64,000 bases of DNA from Carboxydothermus hydrogenoformans Z-2901 (GTDB lineage: Bacteria > Bacillota > Z-2901 > Carboxydothermales > Carboxydothermaceae): contig NC_007503.1 in assembly GCF_000012865.1 (NCBI RefSeq), positions 372,001 through 436,000 of the forward strand, in the 5' to 3' direction. Every line of letters begins with the position of its first letter. Within the stretch, counting starts at the first letter, position 1. The position numbers and the translations under genes were made by a program. This document shows positions 33,366 through 42,308 of the stretch, in pieces. The notes under the pieces were generated by a model. That model saw only the letters and a program-made list of their open reading frames with translations. It searched no databases and had not been told where the DNA came from.

Positions 33366-34238
33366 GTGGGGGATAACGAACGAATAAAGGGATTGGTTTT
33401 GGCGATTTTGGCTACTTCTTTGTGGGGTATAAACGGTACCGTTACCCGCTACTTATTGATTAACAATTTAGATCCGGTGGTTTTGGTACAGATAAGACTT
33501 ACCGTAAGCGCTCTTTTGCTGTTTATTTTGCTTTTTATTTTAAAAATCAATGTGAAAATTAGTAGAGATGATATAATCTCCTTACTTATCTTAGGGATTT
33601 TTGGCTTATCGCTGGTGCAAATGACGTATTTTTATACCATAAGCTTGACTAATGTAGCAACAGCGGTCTTTTTACAGTATCTGTCACCGGTATTTGTAGC
33701 CCTTTACGGTGTCTTTTTTAAAGCAGAAGAAATTACCGGAAGCAAACTTACCGCTATTGGTATGTCGCTCTTAGGAAGTTTTCTGATAGTAACCCAGAAT
33801 GGTGAGATACAACTACCTTTTATGGGATTACTTTCGGGTTTGCTATCGGCTTTATCCCAAAGCTTTTATATTATTTACGGAAAAAAAGTTTTAAACCGCT
33901 TTAGTCCTATAACGGTATTGGCATACGGCTGGCTTTTTGGAGCAGTTTTTTGGTGGCTTTTAATTCCCCCAAACAAAGCTTTAATGCACCAGGTTTTTAC
34001 CTTAAGAGATGTTTTTGGAATATCGTATGTAATTATTTTTGCAACCGTTATTCCCTTTTTATTGTATTTTGAAAGCCTGAAGTATTTAAACTCCACTACC
34101 ATGAGTGTGGTAAGTCTGGTTGAACCGGTGGTAGCGGTAATAGTGGCTTATCTTGTTTTAGGGGAAAAGTTAACGCCACTTTCCACCCTTGGTGCTGTTT
34201 TAATTTTGTTTGCCATTTATAAAATTACCAGAAGTTAA
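33366..34238 (+). CDS. EamA/DMT-family transporter
   Basis: The 290-residue protein contains ten predicted membrane helices arranged as two EamA repeats (LWGINGTVTRYLL in the first; YESLKYLNSTTMSVVSLVEPV-like segment, split, in the second: FESLKYLNSTTMSVVSLV). It is a drug/metabolite-type exporter of unknown substrate. GTG 33366 is preceded by CGGAGG at a good distance; TTG 33360 is too close to it. Confidence 0.88.
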   Translation: MGDNERIKGLVLAILATSLWGINGTVTRYLLINNLDPVVLVQIRLTVSALLLFILLFILKINVKISRDDIISLLILGIFGLSLVQMTYFYTISLTNVATAVFLQYLSPVFVALYGVFFKAEEITGSKLTAIGMSLLGSFLIVTQNGEIQLPFMGLLSGLLSALSQSFYIIYGKKVLNRFSPITVLAYGWLFGAVFWWLLIPPNKALMHQVFTLRDVFGISYVIIFATVIPFLLYFESLKYLNSTTMSVVSLVEPVVAVIVAYLVLGEKLTPLSTLGAVLILFAIYKITRS

Positions 34239-34250
34239 AGGAGGATTTTG

Positions 34251-34613
34251 ATGAAAGTTGCTTTAATAGCCCACGACGATAAAAAGGATGATCTTCTTGC
34301 TTTTGTAAAAACTCACCGGGAGTTTTTTGCCCGCCATGAACTTTTTGCCACCGGAACGACAGGGAAAATTATTTCAGAAAATACGGGGCTGACGGTCCAC
34401 CGTTTTTTGTCCGGGCCCCTTGGGGGAGATCAACAAATTGGAGCTATGGTAGCGGCGGGAGAGATTAAACTGGTAATTTTCTTTCGCGATCCCTTAACGG
34501 CTCAACCTCATGAGCCGGATATAACAGCTCTTTTACGGGTATGTGACGTTCATAATGTGCCAATTGCCACCAACTGGAGCAGTGCCGAATTGTTTTTACG
34601 AGCCTTAAATTAA
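34251..34613 (+). CDS. mgsA: Methylglyoxal synthase
   Basis: The 120-residue protein has the MgsA signatures: [38 protein letters not shown] and [15 protein letters not shown], with catalytic Asp in GGDQQ and His in PHEPD. It converts dihydroxyacetone phosphate to methylglyoxal and phosphate, a bypass used under phosphate limitation. AAAGGAGG precedes ATG 34251, 12 nt after the transporter gene. Co-transcription with the next gene is likely (13-nt gap). Confidence 0.95.
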   Translation: MKVALIAHDDKKDDLLAFVKTHREFFARHELFATGTTGKIISENTGLTVHRFLSGPLGGDQQIGAMVAAGEIKLVIFFRDPLTAQPHEPDITALLRVCDVHNVPIATNWSSAELFLRALN

Positions 34614-34626
34614 AAGAGGGATGGTA

Positions 34627-35439
34627 ATGGGTTTGATTTTTAAAGATGTAGGGGTTATTGACCTGGACGGAAGCGTTACGCTCCAGGAAAACCTTTTACT
34701 AAAATTCAAACCCAAAATTATCAGTTTACCCCCGGAAAGTAACTTAAAAATTGTGACAAGTCTCGAAAATTACCAGGCGGTCTGTCAAAAACTCAGCAAT
34801 ACCGTTTATGGCGTGAATTTTTGCGGCCTGGGGGAATTTCACCACCTTGCCTATTACTTAATTAAAAGAGTTCCGGTTCAGGAAGTAGCGGTAGTGGTTT
34901 TTGACAACCATCCAGATTTACTGCCTACTTTTCCCGGATATATTTCTTGCGGTTCCTGGCTTTTAAATGTTGCTGAGTTAAAAAAGGTTGTGCAAATAAT
35001 AGTAGTAGGAGTTACAGAAATTTCGGGTTTAAAAAGCGCTCCGCCTACCTCGGTTAGAGAAAAAATTATCCTTTTTCTTCCCCAAACTCAGAAGAAGAAA
35101 ATTAAAAAAGCGACAATTCCGGTAAGATACTACGATGAAAACAATCTCTTGACGGAAATCCATAAAAGCTTAAAAGTTAAGGATATTTATATAAGTATAG
35201 ACAAAGATGTCCTTCACCCTCTTGATGCGGTTACCACCTGGGAGCAGGGAGAATTAAGATTAAACCAGTTACTTTCTGCGTTAGCGATGTTGAAAGAAAA
35301 ATATAAAATTTGGGGCATTGACATTTGTGGAGAATACGGAAGCGAACTTCTTAAAATTCAGCGGATAGGGGAGAGGTGGGCTACATCGCAAAACGAAAGG
35401 GCAAACCTTGAAATATTAGAGATTTTACTGGGAGAATAA
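34627..35439 (+). CDS. Arginase/agmatinase-fold protein of unknown substrate
   Basis: The 270-residue protein keeps the metal motifs of ureohydrolases in modified form: GEFHH (about residues 73-77) in place of GGDHS, FDNHPD (about 97-102) for DAHxD, and SIDKD (about 189-193) for SxDxD. All six usual ligand positions can therefore be filled, but the surroundings differ and the common SxDxDxxDP tail is altered. ATG 34627 follows AAGAGGG. It might act on a guanidino compound or another C-N bond. I cannot name the substrate. Confidence 0.65.
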   Translation: MGLIFKDVGVIDLDGSVTLQENLLLKFKPKIISLPPESNLKIVTSLENYQAVCQKLSNTVYGVNFCGLGEFHHLAYYLIKRVPVQEVAVVVFDNHPDLLPTFPGYISCGSWLLNVAELKKVVQIIVVGVTEISGLKSAPPTSVREKIILFLPQTQKKKIKKATIPVRYYDENNLLTEIHKSLKVKDIYISIDKDVLHPLDAVTTWEQGELRLNQLLSALAMLKEKYKIWGIDICGEYGSELLKIQRIGERWATSQNERANLEILEILLGE

Positions 35440-35601
35440 AAATAAAGAACCCCTTTACAGGGGTATTTAATGGGGTAGGTTATGGCATCTGATTAATAAT
35501 ATACACTGAAAATGTTAATAATACTCTGTGGTAAAAGTTAAAATAAAGTTAAAAAAGGTTATGCAAAAAGAAAAATCAGAAGAATAAAGGGTGATAAACA
35601 A

Positions 35602-36117
35602 ATGTATTTTGAAAATTTTCAGCTTAGAAGTTATGATTATAACTTTGTGAAAGAGTTTATTGAAACGAGGAAAAAAGATAGTCAGGTTATTATGTTACCG
35701 CAAAGGGGAGAATGGATAACAATTTTATTTGAAGATTCAGCAATAGGGGAAAAAATAATAATGGAGTTAACTAATGAACTGCAAACAAAAGCGTTTTTTC
35801 TTGAATCGGATGGTGATAAAAGCTGGAGCTTTATCCTGTATTCTGACGGCAAAGTGGTGGATGAATATTACAACGATCCGATTGCCGGTTTTGAGCCGGA
35901 AGATTACGACCGGGAACAGTTAAAGGAAATTTATGAAGCTATTCTTACCCCTCACAGTACTTTTGCAGATTTTTTGGAGTTTTTACAAGGGAAAAATAAA
36001 TTAAGTAAAAAAACTATGGAAAAATTTGCTTCCTTTTTTGGCTTAAAGGATGTGGAAGTCTCCTATGAACAATTTTATGACCGGGTAGAGGAGTTACAGG
36101 GAGCAATTATTTTTTAG
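35602..36117 (+). CDS. Hypothetical protein, acidic, 171 residues
   Basis: I do not recognise a family. The protein has no signal peptide or membrane segment. The N-terminal half alternates strand-like hydrophobics (SQVIMLPQRGEWITILFED, WSFILYSDGKVVDEYY); the C-terminal half is helical (KLSKKTMEKFASFFGL), a two-domain small cytosolic protein. The first part resembles proteins with a short alpha/beta sensory fold by composition only. ATG 35602 is preceded by AAGGGTGAT. It is a single gene, convergent with aroH. Confidence 0.6.
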   Translation: MYFENFQLRSYDYNFVKEFIETRKKDSQVIMLPQRGEWITILFEDSAIGEKIIMELTNELQTKAFFLESDGDKSWSFILYSDGKVVDEYYNDPIAGFEPEDYDREQLKEIYEAILTPHSTFADFLEFLQGKNKLSKKTMEKFASFFGLKDVEVSYEQFYDRVEELQGAIIF

Positions 36118-36118
36118 C

Positions 36119-36484
36119 TTACCAGTCCGGGCGTAAAACTTTCGCTCCTTCGAGGTAAAGGTGCTGAACCTTCTGGTTTTCGGGTAGATAAGTAAGGATG
36201 AGAACACGGATTACTTTCTCTAAGCTTCCCGGTACGTCCATTTCCTGAGCACAAAGCAGGGGTATCTCTGTAAGACCGGCTTTGCGTGCCGCAGTAGCTG
36301 GAAATTGGGCGTTTAAATCGGGAGTGGCAGTAAAAAAAATGGAGATAATTTTTTCCTTTTGAAGACTATTTTTCGACATTATTTCGGCCAACAATTTTTT
36401 TGTTTGGCGTTCAATAGCCTCTGGCGAATTTTCCGGAACGGTTATTGCCCCGCGAATGCCTTTTACTACTTCCAAGGTTTCCAC
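36119..36484 (-). CDS. aroH: Chorismate mutase, AroH type
   Basis: The 121-residue protein matches monofunctional AroH chorismate mutase: VKGIRGAITVPENSPEAI at the start, FFTATPDLNAQFPATAARKAGL in the middle and HLYLEGAKVLRPD at the end, with the catalytic Arg residues of RGAIT and ARKAGL. It converts chorismate to prephenate. It is the last gene of the minus-strand aroF-tyrA-aroH operon, 4 nt after tyrA. Confidence 0.95.
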   Translation of the reverse strand: METLEVVKGIRGAITVPENSPEAIERQTKKLLAEIMSKNSLQKEKIISIFFTATPDLNAQFPATAARKAGLTEIPLLCAQEMDVPGSLEKVIRVLILTYLPENQKVQHLYLEGAKVLRPDW

Positions 36485-36488
36485 CTCC

Positions 36489-37574
36489 TTAACGTAAAAC
36501 CGGCCTATACCCTTCTTTTTCTAAAAGGGAAAAAGCTTTTTGCCGTTCTTCAAAGGTAGCAAAGGAAAGCTTTAAGACTCCTCCGTCGCCCTCCCGGGCT
36601 TTTAATATTTCTATATCTTTAATGTTTATGTTAAAGCGGGCTAATAGCCCGGTTACTTTAGCGAGCATTCCCGGGCGATCGGGAATATTGGCGGTAAGGT
36701 CATAAAGGGGTAAAAGATAGCCCTTGCCATTTTGGTTTAAATTTGTCCGGAATTCCTGGCCTTCTTTTAAAAAAGCGCTGATCTCGTTTTTATTTCCCGC
36801 CATAAGTAAATTTTTAAGAGTAAGAAGCTCCCCAATAAATAAATCGATACTTTTGGCCACTTCTTCACGGTTGTATAATAAGATTTCGCTCCATAGTTCG
36901 GGGCTTGAGGCCGCGATGCGCGTGAGGTCCCGAAAGCCTCCGGCAGCAAGTTTCAATAACAATTCGTTGTCTTCTTCCTTTTGGCACATCCGGCATAACG
37001 AATAAGCAATGGCATGAGGCAAATGGCTTAATTGGGCGGTTATCCGGTCGTGGGTTGTAACATCGCTGACAATTACCAGAGCTCCTATTTTCTCCAAAAG
37101 CCCTTTGAGCTTGGTGACCGTATCCTCGGGCGCGTCCGGACCGGGAATTAAAAAATAGTAGCTGTTTTCAAAAAGGAAACGGTGACCGGCCTGATAACCT
37201 CCTCTTTCCATTCCCGTTAAAGGATGACCGCCGATAAAATTTTTAGCATTATTTAATTTTTCCCGGGCAGTTTGCATAATTTCTCCTTTAATGCTAACGG
37301 TATCGGTAATTATGGTCTCGGGCTTTAAAAAATTTAAAGCCGGTATGAGCTGCAATGTTGTTTCAGGCGGAGTTGCCAAAAAAACGACATCGCAGGAAGT
37401 CAGGAGATTTAAATCGGAATGGTTATTAACAATTACTTTTTCCCTGTAAGCAAGTTCAACATACTGCGAATTTGTATCGATACCGTAAACCTGGTAACCG
37501 AGGTAGCTAAAAGCCCGAGCAAGGCTGCCGCCTATTAGGCCAAGCCCTACGATGCCGATTTTCATTTCCATCAT
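36489..37574 (-). CDS. tyrA: Prephenate dehydrogenase with C-terminal ACT domain
   Basis: The 361-residue protein has a Rossmann NAD-binding start (IGIVGLGLIGGSLARA), TyrA-specific GGHPLTGMERGG and HDRITAQLSHLPHAIA segments, and a C-terminal ACT domain (about 285-355; ANIPDRPGMLAKVTGLLARF). The ACT domain predicts feedback by tyrosine or another aromatic amino acid. ATG 37574 overlaps the aroF stop as ATGA. It produces 4-hydroxyphenylpyruvate for tyrosine. Confidence 0.95.
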   Translation of the reverse strand: MMEMKIGIVGLGLIGGSLARAFSYLGYQVYGIDTNSQYVELAYREKVIVNNHSDLNLLTSCDVVFLATPPETTLQLIPALNFLKPETIITDTVSIKGEIMQTAREKLNNAKNFIGGHPLTGMERGGYQAGHRFLFENSYYFLIPGPDAPEDTVTKLKGLLEKIGALVIVSDVTTHDRITAQLSHLPHAIAYSLCRMCQKEEDNELLLKLAAGGFRDLTRIAASSPELWSEILLYNREEVAKSIDLFIGELLTLKNLLMAGNKNEISAFLKEGQEFRTNLNQNGKGYLLPLYDLTANIPDRPGMLAKVTGLLARFNINIKDIEILKAREGDGGVLKLSFATFEERQKAFSLLEKEGYRPVLR

Positions 37575-38581
37575 TTAAACCCCTCCAGAACCTGTTGTAA
37601 AGTATTTAACTCGGCATAAAGCGTGGAAAACTCGGAAAAATTAAGAGACTGAGGGCCATCCGATAAAGCTTTTTCCGGTTCTGGATGAACTTCTATCATC
37701 AGGCCATCGGCGCCAAGGGCTAAAGCAGCCCGGGATAAGGGTAAAATTAATTCCCTTTTGCCCGTGGCGTGGCTGGGGTCCACGATTACCGGGAGGTGTG
37801 ATAATTGCTTCACCAAAGCAACCGCACTTAAATCAAGGGTGTTACGGGTAGCAGTTTCGAAAGTTCTGATTCCCCGTTCGCATAAGATAACCTTTTGATT
37901 TCCGCCGGACAGGAGGTATTCGGCAGCTAAAAGCCACTCTTCAATAGTGGCGGATAAACCTCTTTTTAAAATTACGGGATTTTCTACCTGGGAGAGCTCT
38001 TTTAAAAGGGCAAAGTTTTGCATGTTTCGAGCGCCTACCTGGAGGATGTCGATTCTTTCGGCAACAAATTCTACATCTTTGGCTTCTAACACTTCCGTTA
38101 CGGTAATGAGACCGTATTCCTGCCCGATTTCCTGTAAAATGATTACGCCTTCCTCACCCAGTCCCTGAAACGAGTAAGGAGAAGTTCGGGGTTTAAAGGT
38201 ACCTCCGCGTAAAAACTTAATTCCCTTATCTTTTAAGAATTGAGCTACTGCTTTTAAACTTTCTCTACTCTCTACAGCACAGGGACCCGCGATGATGGTA
38301 AAATTACCGGAACCTATCGTTTCCCCCTTAATATTAATTTCCGTTTTTTCCCGAAATTCTTTGCTGGCAAGTTTATAGGGCTTTAAAATTGGGACTAAAG
38401 TATCTACTCCGGGCATTAACTCAAGGTTTAAATCGGCTAAGTTCCTCTTATCGCCGATAATGCCAATAATGGTTCTTTCCACCCCTTCGGAAAGGTGGGG
38501 GGTAAACCCGGATGCTAAGAGTTTCTTTCTAACGGCCTCAATTTGCTCGCGGGTAGCGGATTTTTTAAAAACCACAATCAT
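37571..38581 (-). CDS. aroF: 3-deoxy-7-phosphoheptulonate synthase (AroF/AroA-I-beta type)
   Basis: The 336-residue enzyme has an N-terminal ferredoxin-like regulatory domain (about 1-75) and the catalytic barrel with IAGPCAVESRE, FLRGGTFKPRTSPYSFQG, VGARNMQNF, KRGLSATIEEWLLAAEYL and VDPSHATGKRE. It makes DAHP from PEP and erythrose 4-phosphate, the first shikimate step. I start it at ATG 38581 (GGGAGG upstream); the frame open to 38680 reads through the leader terminator. Leader attenuation is likely. Confidence 0.95.
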   Translation of the reverse strand: MIVVFKKSATREQIEAVRKKLLASGFTPHLSEGVERTIIGIIGDKRNLADLNLELMPGVDTLVPILKPYKLASKEFREKTEINIKGETIGSGNFTIIAGPCAVESRESLKAVAQFLKDKGIKFLRGGTFKPRTSPYSFQGLGEEGVIILQEIGQEYGLITVTEVLEAKDVEFVAERIDILQVGARNMQNFALLKELSQVENPVILKRGLSATIEEWLLAAEYLLSGGNQKVILCERGIRTFETATRNTLDLSAVALVKQLSHLPVIVDPSHATGKRELILPLSRAALALGADGLMIEVHPEPEKALSDGPQSLNFSEFSTLYAELNTLQQVLEGFK

Positions 38582-38599
38582 AAATAAAAAACCTCCCTT

Positions 38600-38745
38600 T
38601 CGTAATTTTGCAGGGAGGAAGGGTGAAAAGGAAAAAAACTCCCTAAGGGAGTATAAAAAATTATTCTCCCTTCCTACCATCCTGCTATGTCCTGCAATCT
38701 AACCTACCCATCCATCCTACTAAACTGCAAAAAACAATACCAATT
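38600..38745 (-). promoter_or_regulatory. Leader of the aroF operon with terminator and alternative pairing
   Basis: Minus strand: ACTCCCT...AGGGAGT followed by seven T (about 38635-38653) is an intrinsic terminator 55 nt before aroF. Upstream AAGGGAG (within GGAAGGGAG, about 38670-38680) can pair with the CTCCCTT of its left arm, giving a mutually exclusive antiterminator. Further 5' lie repeats of AGGATGG and several TAG/CAG triplets. No T-box motif is present. Confidence 0.6.
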
Positions 38746-39011
38746 TTTCTGGTATTATAAAACATTTTTTCTTGAATAACAATAGGGGGTAACAAATTTT
38801 TTTAAGAAATTAATTTTAAAATTGCTCAATCGTAGCGTAAAATTAATAAAATATTATCAAATAATGCGAAAAAAGGGGTTTATCGTTAAAAAAACAAGAA
38901 ATAGCGAAAATATACACAAGAATTTACGAAATAACCTTTTGCTCTTGACTGTTAAATAAAGTATTCTAAAAGAGACGATTTATAGCTTAAAATAAGGGGG
39001 TTTTTTGTTGC
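38746..39011. other. Divergent intergenic region between aroF and the oxidoreductase operon
   Basis: AT-rich. TTGACT (38945-38950) with a weak -10-like TAAAAG (38967-38972) may serve the plus-strand operon. Nothing else seen. Confidence 0.35.
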
Positions 39012-41687
39012 ATGAATCCAAGAAAGGTGGAGGAAGTTAAAAAGAAACAGGGATCTTCTTCAAGGGAGGTGGAGTGGGTACCAACAATTTGCAACTTTTG
39101 TTCTACCGTCTGCAACCTCAAAGTAGGGGTAAAAGAGGTTAACGGGAAAAAAGTTGCGGTAAAAATTGAGGGAAATGAAAATAGCCCTCTAAACCGGGGT
39201 AAAGCCTGTGCCCGGGGACAGGCCGGTTTTCACCAGACCTACGACAAGGCCAGGCTTACTACACCTCTAATTCGGGTTCCAGGAAGTAAACGGGGTGAAT
39301 GGAATTTTAAGCCCGCCACCTGGGAAGAAGTTTACAGCTACATTATGCAAAAAATGCAGGAACACCAGATTATGCCCTGGGAAATTACCATGATGGGTGG
39401 ATGGACTTCCTGTGTTTTTTACATGCCTTTAGCTTTGGGCTTTGCCATTGCTAACGGTATCCCCAACATCGTAGCTGCTCCTATGCAGCAGTGTGTAGCC
39501 AGCGGTCATTTGGGCACCGATATGGTCACCGGTAACTTTAACGTTCACGATGAAGTTTTAGCGGATTTTGAAAATGCCAGATATATTATCTTTTCTATGA
39601 CCAATTCCGGAGTTGCTGCTGCTTCCACCAGCCGCCTGGTTCGATTGGCGGAGGCTAAAAAACGCGGGGCAAAAATTGTCGTTTTGGATCCCAGGCTTTC
39701 AGAACTGGCGGCTAAAGCTGATGAATGGCTTCCTATCAAACCCGGAACTGACAGCGCCTTTTTCCTGGCTATGATTCACGTTATCCTGCGGCGCGGACTT
39801 TTTGAACGGGAATATGTGGTAAAGCATACCAACATGCCGTTTTTAATGGTTGAACATCAGGGGATGTTTGTACCTTTAATGGAGCAAAACGAGCAGGGAT
39901 ACCCCAAAGCCTTTTTTGTTTATGATGAAATTTCCGGGGAAATCCGGAAAATTCCTGGTTACTTTAACCACAATTATACCGATGTTGATGGCAAGGGAAT
40001 TCGGCCGGTTTTAACCTTACCGGAAGGTGTAACCTTTAACGGCCAGAAATTGAAAACTGTTTTTGAACTTTTAATAGAACAGTCAGCTCCTTATACTCCA
40101 GAGTGGGCTTCTGAAGAAACCGGAATACCTGCCGAAACCATTGAGAGAATTGCGGTGGAGTTTGGTACGATTAGACCGGCAATGATGGATCCCGGCTGGC
40201 ACGGTGCACGCTATGAAAACGTTATTAATACCCGGCGACTTCAGGCGATGCTGCAGGCGTTAGTAGGCGGTATCGATACCGTTGGCGGATGGCTAATGTC
40301 TGCCGAATACCGGGAAAAAATCATGCTGGCGATGGAGAAAATGAAAGCCGGGGATGAAGGTCCGGTACTGTACCTTCCGGGAATCCAATTTCCCTTAAAA
40401 GCTTCAGGAATCCTTTTTGATCCTAATTCCTGGTATCATGGCCATCCCCATTATGCTATTGCCAAGGTTATGCAGGATAAAGCCGAAGGCAAGGAAACTA
40501 TCGTTTTCCCCGCTTTTTCCGATTACGGTTTAAAAGAGGCGGTAGAAGGGAAATTAATGTTTAACGGTGAACCGTACCGCATTAAAGCAATTATCTTAAA
40601 TGCATCCAACCCTATTCGCCATTACTATCCTGAAAGCCGCTGGCAGGAAATTCTGACTAATCCCAATTTGGCCCTTGTGGTGGCTATTGACGTGCTGCCC
40701 TCAGATACGACCTTATATGCTGATGTTATTTTACCTAACTTAAACTACATCGAGCGGGATGAGCCGTTTATTTACGGGGCCGGACCATCACCGGATCTCG
40801 CTTACACCACCCGGTTTAAAGCGGTAGATGGACCGGAACAGGCTAAAGGTACTACCGATATTTTATTTGAATTTGCTATAGGCTTTGGTAATTTGGAAAA
40901 ATTCATGGCTACCGTTGCGGCGTTGGCTGGTTTTGACCATGAAGATATCAAGCAGGAAGTGGGCAAGGCTTTGGAAGGAAAACAAACCTTTACCCGGGCC
41001 ATGCGCAACGTTTCTTTTAAACATTATGCCAAGATGCTAAAAACTACTCCGGAAAAACTCGAAAAGGAAATGCGGGAAAAAGGGGTTATTTTGGTAGAAA
41101 CCAAGGAGCATTTAATGGAGGATGGAACCCTTTTAAAACACCTGCCGGTTCCCACCATGTCCGGGCGGCTGGAGTTCTACTCCTACTTAATGGCCGGTTT
41201 CGTCCAAATGTACGGTTATCAGAAAAACTGGGACCCGGGACTTGTTTATATTCCGCCGGAAACAAAAGATGTAAAACTTGCGGCCAACGAGTTTCATTTT
41301 ATTTACGGTAAAGTACCAACGGTGTCATATGCTTCTACCAACTCCAATAACCCCCTTTTAATGGCTTTGTCGAAAGTAAAAGGCGGGAAGTTTTTAGGGG
41401 TCTGGGTTAACCGGAAAAAAGGTAAGAGTTTAAATTTAAAAGATGGTGATGTGGTGGTACTGGAAAACGCCCAAAATCCGGAGTATTCTGCGAAAGCGGT
41501 AGTGTTTTTAACGGAAATGATTAGGCCGGATACCGTATTTATTTCGTCAAGCTTTGGTACCAAAAACCCCCTGTTAGAAAACGCAGCGGGAATGGGTATA
41601 CCTTTAAATAATTTAGTTCCGTATAAAGTAGAACCTTTTGTGACCGGTTTTAAGTCTCAGGAATTTACCGTTAGGATAATAAAGTAA
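39012..41687 (+). CDS. Molybdopterin oxidoreductase catalytic subunit (PsrA/PhsA-like, CISM family)
   Basis: The 891-residue protein has the N-terminal 4Fe-4S motif (CNFCSTVCNLKVGV...KACARGQAG, residues about 27-75), the Mo-bisMGD domains and a C-terminal dinucleotide-binding domain. A cysteine in MQQCVASGHLGTD (about residue 160) is a candidate Mo ligand. The three-gene set with an FeS subunit and a NrfD-type membrane subunit resembles polysulfide/thiosulfate or arsenate/tetrathionate reductases. No twin-arginine signal precedes the FeS motif, so the subunit probably faces the cytoplasm. Substrate is not deducible. Confidence 0.85.
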   Translation: MNPRKVEEVKKKQGSSSREVEWVPTICNFCSTVCNLKVGVKEVNGKKVAVKIEGNENSPLNRGKACARGQAGFHQTYDKARLTTPLIRVPGSKRGEWNFKPATWEEVYSYIMQKMQEHQIMPWEITMMGGWTSCVFYMPLALGFAIANGIPNIVAAPMQQCVASGHLGTDMVTGNFNVHDEVLADFENARYIIFSMTNSGVAAASTSRLVRLAEAKKRGAKIVVLDPRLSELAAKADEWLPIKPGTDSAFFLAMIHVILRRGLFEREYVVKHTNMPFLMVEHQGMFVPLMEQNEQGYPKAFFVYDEISGEIRKIPGYFNHNYTDVDGKGIRPVLTLPEGVTFNGQKLKTVFELLIEQSAPYTPEWASEETGIPAETIERIAVEFGTIRPAMMDPGWHGARYENVINTRRLQAMLQALVGGIDTVGGWLMSAEYREKIMLAMEKMKAGDEGPVLYLPGIQFPLKASGILFDPNSWYHGHPHYAIAKVMQDKAEGKETIVFPAFSDYGLKEAVEGKLMFNGEPYRIKAIILNASNPIRHYYPESRWQEILTNPNLALVVAIDVLPSDTTLYADVILPNLNYIERDEPFIYGAGPSPDLAYTTRFKAVDGPEQAKGTTDILFEFAIGFGNLEKFMATVAALAGFDHEDIKQEVGKALEGKQTFTRAMRNVSFKHYAKMLKTTPEKLEKEMREKGVILVETKEHLMEDGTLLKHLPVPTMSGRLEFYSYLMAGFVQMYGYQKNWDPGLVYIPPETKDVKLAANEFHFIYGKVPTVSYASTNSNNPLLMALSKVKGGKFLGVWVNRKKGKSLNLKDGDVVVLENAQNPEYSAKAVVFLTEMIRPDTVFISSSFGTKNPLLENAAGMGIPLNNLVPYKVEPFVTGFKSQEFTVRIIK

Positions 41688-41698
41688 GGAGGAGAACA

Positions 41699-42295
41699 AT
41701 GGCACGCTACGGAATGGTAATTGACCTTCGAACCTGCGTCGGCTGTCAGGCCTGCAGTGCTGCCTGTGCCACCGAAAATCAGACGCCATACTGGTCCGAT
41801 AAGTGGCGCACCCGGGTGCTGGATATCGAAAAAGGTGAATATCCCAATACCGGCCGGCATTTTGTACCAACAATTTGTATGCACTGCGAAGAACCGGCTT
41901 GTTTAACCATCTGTCCATCTCAGGCAACTTTCCGGGATGAAAACGGCAGCATTCTGGTAAATTATGATACCTGTCTTGGTTGTAAAGCCTGCATGGCGGC
42001 CTGCCCCTATGGGGCCAGGTATGTTTACGATAAGAACGATGTTGCCAAAAACCGGGAAATTCACGGGGAACTTTCACAACATAAAGTGGTGCATATTGAC
42101 AAGTGTACTTTTTGCTTTGACCGGGTAGAAAGAGGCCTGGAACCGGCTTGCGTGTCAACCTGTCCGGCTCATGCTAGGATTTTCGGGGACTTAGATGACC
42201 CGCATAGTGAAGTTGCCAGACTGGTGGCATCAGGAATTGCCAAGCCTTTAAGACCGGATTTAAATACCAAACCCAAGGTCTTTTACATTTACTAA
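41699..42295 (+). CDS. 4Fe-4S ferredoxin-type electron transfer subunit (PsrB/NrfC-like)
   Basis: The 198-residue protein contains four 4Fe-4S motifs in the DmsB/PsrB order: CVGCQACSAAC (about 14-24), CMHCEEPACLTICP (about 60-73), CLGCKACMAACPYGA (about 92-106) and CTFCFDR...CVSTCP (about 138-160). It relays electrons between catalytic and membrane subunits. AAGGAGG precedes ATG 41699, 11 nt after the catalytic subunit. No signal peptide. Confidence 0.93.
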   Translation: MARYGMVIDLRTCVGCQACSAACATENQTPYWSDKWRTRVLDIEKGEYPNTGRHFVPTICMHCEEPACLTICPSQATFRDENGSILVNYDTCLGCKACMAACPYGARYVYDKNDVAKNREIHGELSQHKVVHIDKCTFCFDRVERGLEPACVSTCPAHARIFGDLDDPHSEVARLVASGIAKPLRPDLNTKPKVFYIY

Positions 42296-42308
42296 GGGGG
42301 GATGGCCG

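Noticed and set aside
38660-38740. TRAP-binding triplet array in the aroF leader
   Set aside because: UAG/GAG triplets are present but not at the regular 2-3-nt spacing that TRAP needs; kept only as a possibility within the attenuator finding.
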